This document shows positions 17,430 through 29,636 of a stretch of DNA of 64,000 nucleotides, one piece after another (within the stretch, counting starts at the first letter, position 1; each line of letters opens with the position of its first letter). The position numbers and the translations under genes were made by a program. The stretch covers positions 62,001 through 126,000 of the forward strand of contig JASJOG010000512.1 of assembly GCA_030142905.1 (NCBI GenBank). The letters run 5' to 3'. This DNA comes from Heliopora coerulea. Lineage: Eukaryota; Cnidaria; Anthozoa; Scleralcyonacea; Helioporidae. Under the pieces are notes generated by a model that was not told the DNA's origin, did no database searches, and saw nothing but the letters and a program-made list of their open reading frames with translations.

Positions 17430-18835
17430 CTCTTAATCGACGGTTTTTTATGCGGGTTTTTATCACTATGAGAACAAAAATTGATAAAAACGCCGTTAAA
17501 CTGATCTAGAAAGGGCTGAAAGATTGCAAAAAGACAGAAAGAGAGGGCAACGGTGATACAATTTTTAAGCGAGCCAGTAGATCGAACCACAAGTTAGATT
17601 AGCACTAACGAAAAAGCTAACAAGAAACGTTCAGAAAAGAGTAACAAAAAGAAAAAGCAGTGTCTGAAAGAGCATAATAGTGTGAAAATGTTTGTAAGGG
17701 AGTAAAAGAGGGAACGACAAGCGGGATTTCTCGAGATGAGACGTAGATAAAAGAAAAACAGAATCTGAAACACGACTTGACAGAGCTCATAGACCAGTGG
17801 GATGTGAAAACTATAGTGAACTTTTATTAATGCTACCGTAAACTACTATTTTCTCTTCATCAAAAATATGAACTTAAATGTTAGCTGTTGAGTGTGAATG
17901 CCACAATATTCCACAGTATTATCTGGACTGGCCAGTTTAAACAAAATCTTGTTATGAACAGAGGTCCTATGTGCAAGCAATGTTATTGTGAAAAGATACC
18001 GCAATACGAAGTAGCACAATAAAATCAAGGTTAACGTTTGACAAAGGCACACTTTCTTTTAACCCTTTACAGCCTGATTTTGTTCTTTGTTCTCTCTTTT
18101 GTTTTTCCTTTGTTTTCTCCCTGATTCTTTTGTTTTTGAGTGTTCAATGCATCAGACACTGAGTATTAAGGGTTAATTATGAGGACAGAGTTGCCTGTAT
18201 TTCTTTAGTCATTAATTAAAGACAATTATTTATAAAATTTTTTTTTTAATACATTGAAACTACTCAAGACGAGGCTATCACGTAAAATCATTGCCCAACA
18301 GTTGAAATTTTAAAATTATCAATAATGGCCAGTGTACAACTAGTTTTAGGCCATACAATGTTTGTTTGAGAAATCTGAAGTTAGGGGTTTCTAGCCCTGC
18401 CAGAGGTACTGGCCTATTAAGCATTTTATGGAATTCCTGCATTTGAGGCATAGGTCTTCTTTCCCTACTCCTTCCTTCACAATAAACAGTGGAAAGAGGG
18501 GTTAGAAGAAAGAATGAGTCATCTCTTCTGAGGAACTCATGATTAATAATTACTCTGACATAGACTGAGCTTTAAACGGGAACTCTTTAATGATTTTTGA
18601 ATAAGAACAAATACAACAAGTCAATTTATTTTGCATAAAGGAGACTCATTGAAATGGGCCACGGGTAGCTGTGTAGTTTGGTTTACTCGAAATTTCTTGT
18701 TCCAATGGCCTGTTGGCTGTTGCCGAGGATCCACATGCGCGCGCTTATTTTTTGGGGAAAATGTAGAATCGTGTATTAGACATTGATCACTTAGATAGCT
18801 CTTTCCCCCCACAATAAAATTTGTTTAGACGGCTT
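17430..18835. repeat. Long dispersed repeat, copy A (partner at 62586-64000)
   Basis: About 1.4 kb is collinear with 62586 to the window end in the same orientation. Shared landmarks include TTATGCGGGTT near the start, AGTAGCACAATAAAA (about 18010), CTAGCCCTGCCAGAGGTACTGG (about 18392) and GGCCTGTTGGCTGTT (about 18706). There are many substitutions and small indels. No convincing coding region is present. Probably a non-autonomous transposable element of a family I do not recognise. Confidence 0.75.
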
Positions 18836-19884
18836 GAATTATGGGCCCCCATGAAACTCTAGGGTCCCCGTTGGCCCTCAGGACCTCAGAGAGATATATA
18901 GGCTGCACCCCTCCTCCTTTCATAGGCCCTGCTTTCTGCTGGTTTCTACTGCTACTGGCAGCTCAGAGTGCATTGATGTCTGACAATTTTCCGCGAGAGC
19001 TCTACGCGTTACTCCCGTGACATGAGACAAAAACCCCAGGAAGTAAACAAACTTTGCAACGGAAGTTTGTCTCAGTATGGCCAGGGAATTCTAAAAATTG
19101 CAAAAGAACGGTGGACTATACAGTGATGCATGGCGTTCCTTTTTCGAATACGTGGCTTTCTCTTTGTATTGGAGATATTTGTGACAACGTCACAAAGTGA
19201 GAGATTTAAATAGTTCTGCTGGCTGATGGTTGAGAGAGTCGATTTAGTGCAATTTTTCAGTTTTAGTTTGTATTATTCACTTCCTTTTCAAAGGTGACCT
19301 TTCATTTACGTAGTATACAGTACAATTAAAACCACTGCATTTCGTTGCGGAGAGATGGACGTAAAATAAAATAATACCTACGTAAACAGTCAGATCATTC
19401 GGTGTTCATTTCTATGAAATTGTAGGTATCTTCATGATGTAACTATCAGATAGAAAGGCACTTTATCGATGAACCTTAATCATACATGTAAAGAGTGGTC
19501 CTGGCTTTAATCCGCCTCAAAGCCTCAACCCATGCTTACACATATTCCTAATCCCAACCCTATTTCTTAGCATTTCTTCTGAAATTTAGAGCGAATTTAA
19601 TGAATTAATAATATGTGTTGCCTGGTCAAAAACAGTTGCATCTTAAGCATACACTCTTTAAGGCTATAAACAAACATTCCTGTGTAGAAGGGCAGATAGG
19701 AGCAAGAAAATAAAATAAATTTAAGCCCGAACTCAATGAAACTATCCGCTCTGTTCCCCTTGCCTTGTTTTGATTACTATCTCTTTTCTCATCGTTGTTT
19801 CCTGTTCTCACACCTTCCTCTATTCTCATTGGCTTTGTGTCATTCTATACTATGTAAGTATAACTAAATAAGCCAACTCTCATT
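18836..19884. other. Noncoding stretch, nothing recognised
   Basis: AT-rich sequence with stops in all frames; the few short frames show no domain. The GC-rich start (18840-18960) may belong to the preceding repeat. Confidence 0.4.
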
Positions 19885-20005
19885 ATTCATTCTTACTCTG
19901 AAGATATCGTGCGTCTGGCGACGAAACGTCAGCCAAATATTTTTTTAATCAATATCTCTTTCCGTGAGAATTTTGAGCTGGACTCATTTATATTACGACT
20001 TAGAT
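19885..20005 (+). ncRNA. Hammerhead-like motif in a Penelope-type terminal fragment
   Basis: CTGAAGA (19898-19904) and GAAACGTCAG (19923-19932) enclose an imperfect stem ATCGT...GCGAC. About 60 bp further comes GAGCTGGACTC...TTTCCGCCCG, a block that also follows the hammerhead-like motifs at 30521-30581 (in reverse) and, more loosely, 42966-42994. The repeated association suggests a terminal-repeat remnant of a Penelope-like family. Confidence 0.45.
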
Positions 20006-20870
20006 TTCCGCCCGGTAAATCGCTGGAAAAATAAAATAGTATGACATTCTGTATGACATACTGCAACTATACAGTAAAGGGGCATACTCCCTTAGGATAA
20101 TTTGAAATTTTTTTATTTTTTCAGTTTTCATGTGATATAAATAAAACCATTTATCAAGCCTATGGCTCCTCATGAAGTTTTGTTGCTTGTCTCACTTCAT
20201 AACCCTTTTAATATCAATTGTAACATCTTCCATTCTTGTTACAAGATTCTCCACAAATGCTCATTATAAGTATCATTGTTAAATAAAAATGATGGGCTTG
20301 AAGACCAAGCAGTAAAGACGCATTTAATATATGAATTGTATAAAATTTTCATGGATAGCATGAGTTTATTGTATCCCTTTGTTAATTTACTTGAGAGAAT
20401 TCACAATGTTTATCTTGTTATTGTTGGAAGATAATATATGGCAAATATTTCAGGGTTTAGTTGAATTTTGGAGAGGAATCTATTTGGGATGAGTTGGTAA
20501 GGGGGCAAGAGTATCTATTTTTAGAGATTCATTGCCCCTATTTCCCTACTGGTCTAGCAACTGCCTAATTATATGGGCATAGTACACCAGTATTGTGGCT
20601 GCAGTCTTCAAAACCATACATTAATAGTAATAGTAACATTTATTAATAATATTTTTTAAAACTGTTTAAATTATTACATTGAGACTAAGCACTTTTGAAG
20701 CAGTTTTTTAAAATATTTTATTCATATCAATAGCTGTCACATGTAATTGTAACAAATACTACAGTTCAGCTTGTGGCTAATTATAGTCTTTTGTTTAAAA
20801 GCTTCCATATAAGATATATTACGTATTAGGATCAATTCAACAATACAGTGCTGTAAGATCTTAATATCCC
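20006..20870. other. Noncoding AT-rich stretch, nothing recognised
   Basis: No protein-like frame, RNA gene or inverted repeat stands out. Confidence 0.4.
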
Positions 20871-20872
20871 TT

Positions 20873-21280
20873 CATCATCATCATCATCAACCTCGTTTAG
20901 CATCCATCTTGTCCCATTGCTAGGGTTAGATGTGATTTGAGTCATCTCCACTGTTGCCTGTCATCTACCATATCTTCATTGTTGTTGAAACATCTCAGGT
21001 CCTCCTCCACTCCCTGCCTCCAGGTCTTCCTAGGCCTTCCCACTTGTCTCTTTCTTGCCACTTCCAACTCTACAGCTCTCTCAATATGTGACCTTCCTCT
21101 TTTCTTCTAATATGCCCAAACCACCTCAGCCTTGCTCTCCCATGTCTATCTTCCAAATCCTTCATAGCACATCTCCTCCCCACCTCCTCATTTGACACTC
21201 TATCTTGCCATCTCACTGTAGCCATGTATTTCAAAATTCTATGATCACACCTCACCAAAAGGCCACTATCCCTTTTTAGT
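20873..21280 (-). mobile_element. 3' end of an RTE-like LINE with (TGA)n tail
   Basis: The minus-strand translation contains RARLRWFGHIRRKEEGHIL followed by VARKRQVGRP, the characteristic C-terminal segment after the reverse transcriptase of many LINEs (RRVRWFGHV type). The element's 3' end is a short (TGA)n run, seen on the plus strand as CATCATCATCATCATCA at 20874-20891. Only the last 130 codons or so remain. Confidence 0.7.
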
Positions 21281-21500
21281 TAATTTGTGGTGCTGGAGGT
21301 ACCATATGGTAATCTGGTGAAACAATACCATTTCATAGTAGTGCTGGAGCCTCTTTTGCAGTTGTACCATTGAACAGGTTCATTTAGAGCATAACTTAAT
21401 TCAACTAGACTTTTATTAAATTCACAATGATTCATGCAGCTTCTCACTTTCTTTTGTAAGGACAGGAATTCATTTTTTTTCTCTTTTCCCTTCCATTTGT
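21281..21500. other. Noncoding spacer
   Basis: Nothing recognised between the LINE end and the foldback element. Confidence 0.4.
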
Positions 21501-21502
21501 CT

Positions 21503-21595
21503 ATTATAACTGTGAATAAGAATCAACATACTCCATGGTAACATCTAAGTGGTAGATGTTTCCATGGAGTACGTTAATTCGTATTCACAATTATA
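21503..21595. repeat. Foldback element, about 44-bp arms
   Basis: The left arm (21503-21546) contains GTGAATAAGAATC and ACTCCATGG; the right arm (21552-21595) contains CCATGGAGTACGTTAATTCG and TATTCAC. They pair with few mismatches around a 5-bp centre AGTGG. Probably a small MITE or hairpin remnant. Confidence 0.65.
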
Positions 21596-21599
21596 AATT

Positions 21600-22505
21600 A
21601 TTTCATCTTTATCCATCTTTTTGAGGTTTTATTTATCAGGCTCAAGTCAGGCTGCTGTGATTTTGCTTGGAGAATTGATGAATGAGGATATCCAGCAGGG
21701 CTTCTAGATCAAGCAGTAAGCAGCAAGAGATTATGGGGCTTCCTTGATATGCATGACTCCTCAATTTTCTCCTAGGCACAACTAAGGATAGCTTGGAAAC
21801 AAATTTGGTATTTGAAGATAGCTGATCATTTGGAAGCTGCCACAGCAAATTCACACTTGACTTTGAAGCATCATGTTTAATTTACTTTTGGTAATAAAGA
21901 GATATTTTGTTCAACTGGATCATTGTTGCCTTCATACAAAACAAATGGTTGAGCTGAACCCTGACACTCTTACTTTGTACCCTCATTTCAGCTGAGGCTA
22001 AGTGATGGACCTGTTGTGGGCTGAACCTCAAATACTTTAATTGGTTAAAGCCACTGCTCATCATGATTAGCTAACCTTTTAGTAAGTACAGAAGATGCAG
22101 ACTCATCATCAGACAGTGTGCAAAAAGTGGGAGTAAGCGGTTACTGAGGATATTATGAATATTTAAATACTGTTCGAAATAGAAATGTATGTGAGGGAGG
22201 AAAAATATTGAAGTAAAAGAAATATGTTTATTAAACCCATGATGGTGTTGTATAGTGCCAAGTTTTGAAACAAGACCTTTTTCTTACAGCTTCCAGCAAG
22301 GGCATAGCCAAGAAATTTTATCAGAGACGGTGTTGTCATAACTTTTCACTGGACTGTGCCTAAAGTGCACCGTTCAACACCGCAGGAAGCTTTTACATGG
22401 TAGGGGGCCTTCCATCTTGTGCGTACTGACAAAAAAGGAGAATTTTGACCCCTTCCCCTTTATAGAGACTTTGGCATAAAACTATTGTTTACCGTACACT
22501 TCACC
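21600..22505. other. Noncoding stretch, nothing recognised
   Basis: Short open frames on the minus strand (21642-22064) have no domain or splice context and are treated as chance. Confidence 0.4.
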
Positions 22506-22509
22506 CTTC

Positions 22510-22690
22510 GCTACGCGACTGGGTTGCAACCATTGTTACTCCATTCGAAGACTGCGACTGCACACTCTTTCGAGTGTGCAACTGAATGGTATTGGTTGAG
22601 GATGTACAAATGTCGGACGACTAGTATGTCAATATCATTGCTTCTTACGGAGCAAAGATGTTCGGCAAACCTGTTGGAGAGACATCAGCA
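22510..22690 (-). mobile_element. Fragment of a Penelope-like GIY-YIG endonuclease
   Basis: The minus-strand frame reads SNRFAEHLCSVRSNDID..., clearly similar to LSDRFAEHLRSVRDGNVD in the Penelope remnant at 45893-47200. Nucleotides CGGAGCAAAGATGTTCGGCA here closely match the plus-strand complement of that element. About 55 codons of the endonuclease tail remain. Confidence 0.6.
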
Positions 22691-22699
22691 CTGCAGACG

Positions 22700-23815
22700 G
22701 AATTGAATTTGTAGGGCCAGAAATAACCGTGTTGGTACTGAGGAATCCTCATGTGAGCAATAGGAAGGAGAGCAAGAAAAAGACTCTGCTGATTAAGATG
22801 ATTTAGGATTGAGATCCTTTGCAGTAAAGAATCAGTTAAAGTTAAAATTACCAGTATTACCATTAGACTAAACACTTTTCAGTAAATGAAGACAACAGTA
22901 CAATCGGAAAGGCAGATTCACCAGCTGGTTTAAGGCCTAGCAATCTTTATGGTAAAGCAAACGGGCAACGTTGGCACCGTTGTAAGATAGCTGAACGATA
23001 GGTCGATTTTAAAAAGGCTGGGTTCTACAGTAAGAGACTCGTGGGCCAGAATGTATTTAAAATTATGGCCAGCTATTTGAAGAAACACATATTGTAATTA
23101 TGGCCAGCTATTTACTGTATGAAGATGAAGTTCTCCAGCAGATATCAGTGTGAGAAATGATTTCCCAAAGGCCCATCATCATGGTTATCGTAATAAAATA
23201 TCGGGTAGTTATTTCTTAAAACACTCATATTACTGTACTTCGAGGGACACATTTGGTCTACGTAACAAATCTGCTTCATAATTTTTCGCCCGAACAATTA
23301 CTCCAGGAAAACGATGTGTGACGAAAGATCGTCGTTGGGGAGAAAAAAATTTCTTGATCTCGAAACATGAAGTTGATTTCGGAGACTTGCCAGTGCCCTC
23401 CTGAAAACTTCATCAAGATTTCAAGGGATACTGGGATGATCTGCATTTTTCGTGCATGTAAAATATTTAATAGTTGTCAAAATTGAAGCCGGTCTAGCTG
23501 CGTGGCAGAACGTGAGATGAACTTTTCGCAGTGTTCTGCAAGCACCTGATGTGTTACTCTCATTTAAACTCCAGAATTTTATAAACGTTAAAAAACAGTA
23601 GGCTTAAACAAGATCAAATTTGTTTTCCCACAAAACTTTGGTAAGAAATACTTTGAAGTTATGACTAATATACACAATACTAGTATTTCAGTAAGCTCTG
23701 CTAAGCAGAAGTATGATATGAGAGAACGTTATGGTAAAGGTCCTCGAAGACTAAATGAGGATTTGTAGAAGTCCCATGCAATGGTCATAAATCCACCCTA
23801 ATCTTTTAATTCTTC
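22700..23815. other. Noncoding stretch, nothing recognised
   Basis: AT-rich sequence without convincing coding or repeat structure. Confidence 0.4.
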
Positions 23816-24075
23816 CCAGAACTTTTGCGGCTTTATAAGTATGAATTTGGTTCAGATGTAAGGACAGATAGTTACTATACAGCAAAAACGGAAATTACAG
23901 GTCATAGTATCTATTTACGAAATGACTGGCCGTTCAGCCTCAAGGTCCATGAAAACCCGAGGCAAAGGCGATTGTCTATATATTCGGATACAGAATGGAC
24001 ACGAATTTTAGAAATTACTGTAAAAGAATTCTTTAAGTCGTATTTTGAAGACCCTGAAAGTAAAAAAAAAAATCA
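23816..24075 (+). other. Protein-like open stretch, possible unrecognised exon
   Basis: A frame of about 86 codons follows a good acceptor-like TTCTTCCCAG (ending 23819) and is varied in composition (for example GHSIYLRNDWPFSLKV and RILEITVKEFFKSYF). It matches no family I know and has only a weak donor (GAAAGTAAAA at about 24056). It lies on the strand of the host gene. It could be an exon, a decayed transposon piece or chance. Confidence 0.2.
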
Positions 24076-24142
24076 TTTTAGAAGTGAAAACTCATGCACT
24101 GCAAATGTAAGCGTTATCTTCTGTAAATACCAACCAAACTGA

Positions 24143-25815
24143 TTTCATGTTAGTCACTTTGCATCATTTTTACGGACCGTGATTAAGCATTAATTTGGTT
24201 TGAATTTTGCCTACGAATTGTTAATGAGAATTTTTTTTAATTTTTGTTAATTTGTTAATTTTAAAATGGGCTGTTTTTATAAACAAAAAGATACTTGTTC
24301 TAACTGTGCTGTCTGTAGCCTGTTCGGACGTTTTCCGTTCGTAGAGGTGGGGAAGGAAGCCAGCAAGGATTTCTTAGAGTTTTATACCTCTAAGACAAAA
24401 TGTTGGGCACAAAATGCCAGTTGACGGACGTTATTCACGGACAGCTTAAATTACATGTCCCAACTCTATGTTTGGTTTTAAGACTGAGAACCGGCCTCAA
24501 CGGTCCAAAGTTCTTCAACGCACGTGAGAAAAGTCGCACACCCCTACGGTAATTACTGAACGTTCATCAACGTAAAGCAGATTTCTGAAACCTTACTTGA
24601 CTGGGCTTATTGTTTTGCTATTTTGCTTGCTGGATATGACAAAAGTTTAATATTCCAACTTTCCGTTATTTCGGTTTGGTCATGTCATGAAAAAAGGCTG
24701 AAGGCAGCCAAATTTACGGTTTCTCACAAGTATCACGGCGAAAACTTTTGAAACGGCTCAAACATTAAGTTTTGCACGACCTGTAATCTGACTTCGGCAA
24801 TGTCATATCATCACGAAAAGTTTCTGTTTAGGAGAAGCGCCATTTGAGTCAAAATATAGTGGGTTAATTTGTCCTATACATTTACTTTTGAAGGATTTAA
24901 TGATGTTACAACATTCTTGACCACTAGGGCCCCTACCCCTATCCCTAGGTCAGGTTCTGTAGGCTATGAACTATTCACTTAATTTAATTACCCCACAAAT
25001 CCTTATCTGACATGTGTTGCCATTCAAATTATGTCTTCCAGCAAGCTGTCTTGCTCTAAACACCTATTTGGTCCCAAGAAGGATTATGAAATATACACTA
25101 ATAAATTTTGAAAAGTTCAGCACAAATTTTGTCCAAACATTGAAAGATTAACAGTCTTGGGCTTTCGACTATGCATACATTCTAACGGCACATTTATACA
25201 TATTTATACTTCAGGTCATAGAAAATTTAGACGAGCATATGGTTAACCTTTGTTTAGGTAGGGGACATCTACATCCTCTTTGACACCCATGACCTCCAGT
25301 AGCTTTGATCCTGATATTTAGCTTTGGCAATTCATTTGTCAAGAACAACAATCATCAAGAGCTGCAGAAATTTGCATAATGATGCTTGAAAAGTGTCTCA
25401 AGATTTCATAATTCCCATACGTCCTCAGAATTCTGATGGCAAACAGTAATAATCGCATCCTTAGGCATTCCGAAGTTATTTAGCCTTAGTATCATTACAA
25501 ATATACAAACAAAATTCTGCTATTCAAACAAAACAATCAGCATGGCTAGGGGCGGCAATCTTTGTTTGGTGGCAATCGACAAAGGCAAAGTCCGTCTGTA
25601 TGTGGAGTTGTTTGCTTTCGGATTTTTTTCCTTCTGTTTCCTTTTCTCGGTATCTGCTTTTATAAATATTTCACAAACGTTTTACTTCATTAAACCCCAT
25701 TTATGATGAAAACAAAAGTAAACTTGTATGTCTACTTAGATAAATTCATCTATGTTTCCATAAAGCAATACTCGGCCTTCCGAACCAATTTCCGCCGTAA
25801 AATTTACTTCCGCCG
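24143..25815. other. Noncoding stretch with a solitary foldback arm
   Basis: 24781-24835 (TCTGACTTCGGCAATGTCATATCATCACGAAAAGTTTCTG region) resembles one arm of the tRNA-carrying foldback element at 31880-32133. Nothing else is recognised. Confidence 0.45.
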
Positions 25816-25816
25816 T

Positions 25817-25982
25817 GAAAACTTTTGCCGTCATGTTTCCGCAAACTTTTGCTGTGATGTTTCCACAAACTTTTGCCGTGATGTTTCAACAAATTTTAGC
25901 CGTGATGTTTCAACAAACTTTTGCCGTGATGCTTCCACAAACTTTTGCCGTGATGCTTCCACAAACTTTTGCCGTGATACTT
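25817..25982. repeat. 24-bp minisatellite, about seven copies
   Basis: The unit is close to AAACTTTTGCCGTGATG plus TTTCCAC. Because 24 is a multiple of three, two plus-strand frames stay open and read as eight-residue repeats (FCRDVSTN). No start or splice context makes it a gene. A partial unit recurs at 26020-26040. Confidence 0.8.
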
Positions 25983-26044
25983 ACAGGTCGTGTAAAACTT
26001 AATGTTTGCGTTGTTTTCAAAAGTTTTCGCCGTGATACTTGTGG

Positions 26045-27505
26045 GCCACCGTACAAATTTGAGTTTTTGTTTTGCTTAATCAAGACACTGCTTGAATGAC
26101 TTGGCTACGAGTTTTCTGCTCTTTTTGGCAGAATGCTTTCTAATTGTTCGTTTCTTTTCGTTTTGAATTTTTTTAATGCGGATGTTTTCCACTTAGTGGG
26201 GATGTTACGTCGCTGGCAATTAGGGCTTGCCAAAGTCTTTCGAAAAAAGGGATCTTCACTCATCATTTTCACGGACGAAATCCATTGCATCTTCGCTGAA
26301 ATACTTTCAATCCGAGGGGCAAATCTGCTGTAAATCAACCGTAATTTTATTCACATTTCACAACTTACATCACATCGGGTTATTGTAAAGATTTGAAATT
26401 TTCTGCCAAAAAAGTCCCTCAATATCGAAAATCATTTCCAATCAACATGATTAGGCGTTGGCTTATCGACCAATGTTTAATTGGCTCACTTTGCCACACA
26501 CATGGGAGATTGAAATACTGGAAAGGGAATTCGTAAGTTTAGCCAAACACTGCTTGCAGGCACTCCTATTATAGATAAGCATCTTCAGTCAATTTTATTC
26601 GATTTTTGCTATACCTTGGCAAATAATTTTTAATCCACCTGACGCGATGTGCTACTGGGTTTGCGAAGTGATCGGTGTTAATATTGTACTTTCTTAGGTT
26701 AGATTTGATGGAATCCTGAGAACCCTTATTTAGCCCTCCCTGAAAGCATTTTTCCCACTGTAGTTGGTCAAGGAATTTTTTGTAGGGCATGCGACAAACG
26801 TGTCCAAGCCGTCAGAGTAAATGCTTTGTGGTCGTATAGAATCGATAGTGGTTATATTTGTTTCTTTGGGAACACTGATGTAGGTGCAAAACTGTTTTCG
26901 CAAAACGGGTAACATCTTTCTAAGGCAGAATTGGTGCTTTTGCGCCAGCATTCTTTGATGGTCTCTGTATGGCGTCTATGTCTTTGCTCCCCACAAAATA
27001 ATGGTAAAGTAACGAAGACATAAACCATTAGTTTAGTTTATTTGGCGATGTTTTGATTATCAAACACACATCATAATTTCCCGAATGATTTTCAGGTGCA
27101 TCGTTGGCAATTTCGATCCTCAACATCAGTATTTACTTGTTCAACAGATCGCTGTCGTGATGCGGGAAAGACTAAACAATGTCAAAGCACCTTGGTTTTT
27201 CGACATTTAGTGCGAGCCCTAACTTTTAATGCTGCAACAAATCCATCAATAAAATCGGTTCTTGATTCCACAAGCATTTTTCCTGTTGAAATGACATTAT
27301 TGATGTTACTATCGCAGCATAGAGATACCTAAGCAATTTTCTGTGTATTAAATACTGCGAGGTCATTTGTGCTCATTTCGTGTAAAATAAAATGTCCTTC
27401 ATGGCTGTACTTTAATTTAATGTTATATAGCTGGAGTTTCGCTGGAGGTGACATTAACTGGGATTAATTGAATTATAGTCACATGGCCTTGTCTAAATCT
27501 AAATG
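26045..27505. other. Noncoding stretch, nothing firmly recognised
   Basis: Two overlapping minus-strand frames at 26569-26951 are faintly protein-like but have no recognisable motif; they may be a decayed transposon. No repeat structure stands out. Confidence 0.35.
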
Positions 27506-27508
27506 TAT

Positions 27509-27550
27509 CCCGCGCGGGCAACAATTTCAAAATTGTTGCCTGAGCGGGCT
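27509..27550. repeat. Short inverted repeat
   Basis: GGCAACAATTT (27517-27527) pairs perfectly with AAATTGTTGCC (27530-27540), flanked by CCCGC and GCGGG. This resembles the end-to-end remains of a small palindromic element. Confidence 0.6.
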
Positions 27551-27909
27551 GCACTACAACACGTGAACAAAATTTGTCGTTAGCACATCATTAAAGGGTG
27601 TTGCATGAATTCCGGGGATAAATAGCACAAAGTCCAGTAGCAGATGAATGTTTCATACGAAGGCGTGAATATAGCAATGAAGTTAAGAAAATACATTTTC
27701 CCAATCTTTCACTCGATGAAATAAGACATCTTATAGAAGGAAAAGACTCGGGTAATACACAAAAGGCTACCGAAAATGATGTTGCATCACTTTTTGTATT
27801 TTTATGGAGGTTTCAGCAGAAGAATCGTCACCGAAAGCCCTACAGAAAATATCGAGGTCGGAGTTACCTTGTTTTTCTGTTTTTCTTGGCTCTGTCGCTA
27901 TATAACAAA

Positions 27910-27975
27910 ACACTTAATGTCTTGTCCCTCAGGAAACACTAAGTTTGTTTTCCCTTGAGACCAGACATTAAGTGT
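27910..27975. repeat. 66-bp foldback element
   Basis: ACACTTAATGTC at the left pairs with GACATTAAGTGT at the right, and TCAGGGAAA-like with TTTCCCTTGAG inside, giving arms of about 32 bp. Probably a MITE core. Confidence 0.65.
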
Positions 27976-28012
27976 ATAATAAGATTATATTTTAGTATTT
28001 TATATTATAGTA

Positions 28013-28865
28013 CAGTAGAACCCCGGTAACTCGAACTGCCAACGATAATGAAAAATAGTTCGAGTTAGCGGGGGTTCGAGTTGGCGGGGTGGGCGTTGGA
28101 TTTCAAGTATCCTAATAAAAATTAATACGGTATCGTGGTTTTCTGATTCATCCACAATTGCAAGTCATTTTGGTCCAGTCAGTTAAGAGTATTTTAATTT
28201 TCCATCATGGATAGAGTTGAATGTGTTGTCCTGAATTCTAATGTTACCATATTTTAATGTCTGCCTCGACTGAGTTCAATAACTGTTTGTGATAAAATGA
28301 CTATACCAGAATACATGTGCAGGTTCAGTGAGTGTTTGGGTCGTGTACGTACGGCTGCACAAATTTCTGAAAGCCCTACAAAATAAACTGGATAAACTAG
28401 AACAGTTGCTACGGGCTACTCAAGACTAAGTTGTGTGAAAATCTAAGAATCATTTCATCAAATTATAATTGTGTGCGCAATATTTACCCCGAATAATCAG
28501 TTCGTTATGTGGACTTTAAACCGCGTCATTCCGGAAAGATGATCTTTTCTGGATTTGAATTACGTTTCCATACATTGTCACGTTATCAGTAAAAATTCAA
28601 GATTCCGATCAGTCAAACAGCTATTTCCTGACACTTTCAGGTTTATCGACCGACGTTTCCAAAATAGAGTTCGAGTTAACGGGGTAAAATTGAACCGAGG
28701 GAGTATGAGATTAGTTTGAGTTAGCGGGGAGTTCGAATTAACCGAGTTCGAGTTATGTAGTAGTAAATGATAGGGGAAATGTGATAAAATCCAGGGGAAA
28801 TTGAATTTGGTTCGAGTTAGCGGGGAGTTCAAGTTAAGCGAGTTCGAGTTAGCGAGGTTCTACTG
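28013..28865. mobile_element. Non-autonomous pogo/Tigger-like DNA transposon
   Basis: CAGTAGAACCCCGGTAACTC at the left end is mirrored by GAGTTAGCGAGGTTCTACTG at the right end. Both are flanked by TA (28011-28012, 28866-28867), the target duplication of Tc1/mariner-type elements. The CAGTAGAACC...TTCGAGTTAGCG terminus is typical of pogo-like families. Inside, TTCGAGTTAGCGGGG or close variants occur at least seven times, clustered within 75 bp of the left end and 200 bp of the right end. No transposase is encoded; the 853 bp are otherwise noncoding. Confidence 0.8.
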
Positions 28866-28867
28866 TA

Positions 28868-29161
28868 TATTTTAAAGAAAATCATAACAATGTTGTGCTT
28901 TTATAAGTGATAAAGACACATGTGAATTTATATGTGTACAAGAAGTGTGTTTTTTTGGGTTGCAAAAGATAAATGTCTAAATTTTCTTCGCGAAATATCG
29001 TATTAAGAGGCTCATTTTAGAAAACATCAAAAAACTCGCAGTAGGTGCTTTATCGGATCTGAATCCCTCGGCCATAGCCTTCTATTAGGTGGTAAATCTG
29101 CTCAGATGCCAAATTTTTGTTGTTTTTCTTGTTCTTGTTTTTTTTTTTTTTATTCTCTTAG
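28868..29161. other. Intron sequence upstream of the V-type Ig exon
   Basis: AT-rich DNA ending in a long pyrimidine tract (29110-29158) that serves the acceptor TTCTCTTAG. Confidence 0.5.
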
Positions 29162-29497
29162 CACAGATCTCGTTTCCTGATGGTAATGCTACATATTGGT
29201 TACCAGGTTCACCGGTTAAACTGCCATGGCGAATAAAATTTTCATCGTCTGATATTCTTGCTGTTCAATGGTCTTTTACCAGATCAGGGTCAACTCAAGC
29301 TAAAACCTTGGCTGCTCTAGGTTTTCGTGCCTTAGTTCCAGTTATTCTTGATCCAACGTACAGCATCGTAGACGGAGCAACACTTGTGTTTCAAAATGCC
29401 AATCTTAATCACAATGGAACTTACACCCTTGCAGTAACCTTGAGGGCTAGTGCTGGTGGTAACACAATCAGGTCTAACGTTCTTGTCATTATATTAG
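29162..29497 (+). CDS. Internal exon, V-type Ig-like domain lacking canonical cysteines
   Basis: A 336-bp exon (112 residues), phase 1 at both ends, acceptor TTCTCTTAG with a strong poly-pyrimidine tract and donor GTAAGA at 29498. The fold cues are Ig V-like: PGSPVKLPWRI near the B strand, the core tryptophan in AVQWSFT, and LNHNGTYTLAV in place of the D-x-G-x-Y-x-C F strand. Neither disulphide cysteine is present. Non-canonical Ig domains of this kind are described for cnidarian allorecognition (Alr) proteins. It is likely an outer ligand-binding module of the receptor whose tail is at 59036. Domain assignment is by motif; the link to the other exons is by strand and phase. Confidence 0.75.
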
Positions 29498-29636
29498 GTA
29501 AGAAATTGATTATTTGCACTTTGGATATGCTGGATCCCGATATCGGTATCAAGTAAAATCTAGCTACGTATTAGAATCCTAAAGCCTGGTCTGCATGATA
29601 CGATTGTCACGTGCAATTTTTTTGCATGAGATACGT

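Noticed and set aside
25703..26099. Two overlapping cysteine- or phenylalanine-rich repeat proteins
   Set aside because: A 24-bp tandem repeat keeps two frames open; no gene context.
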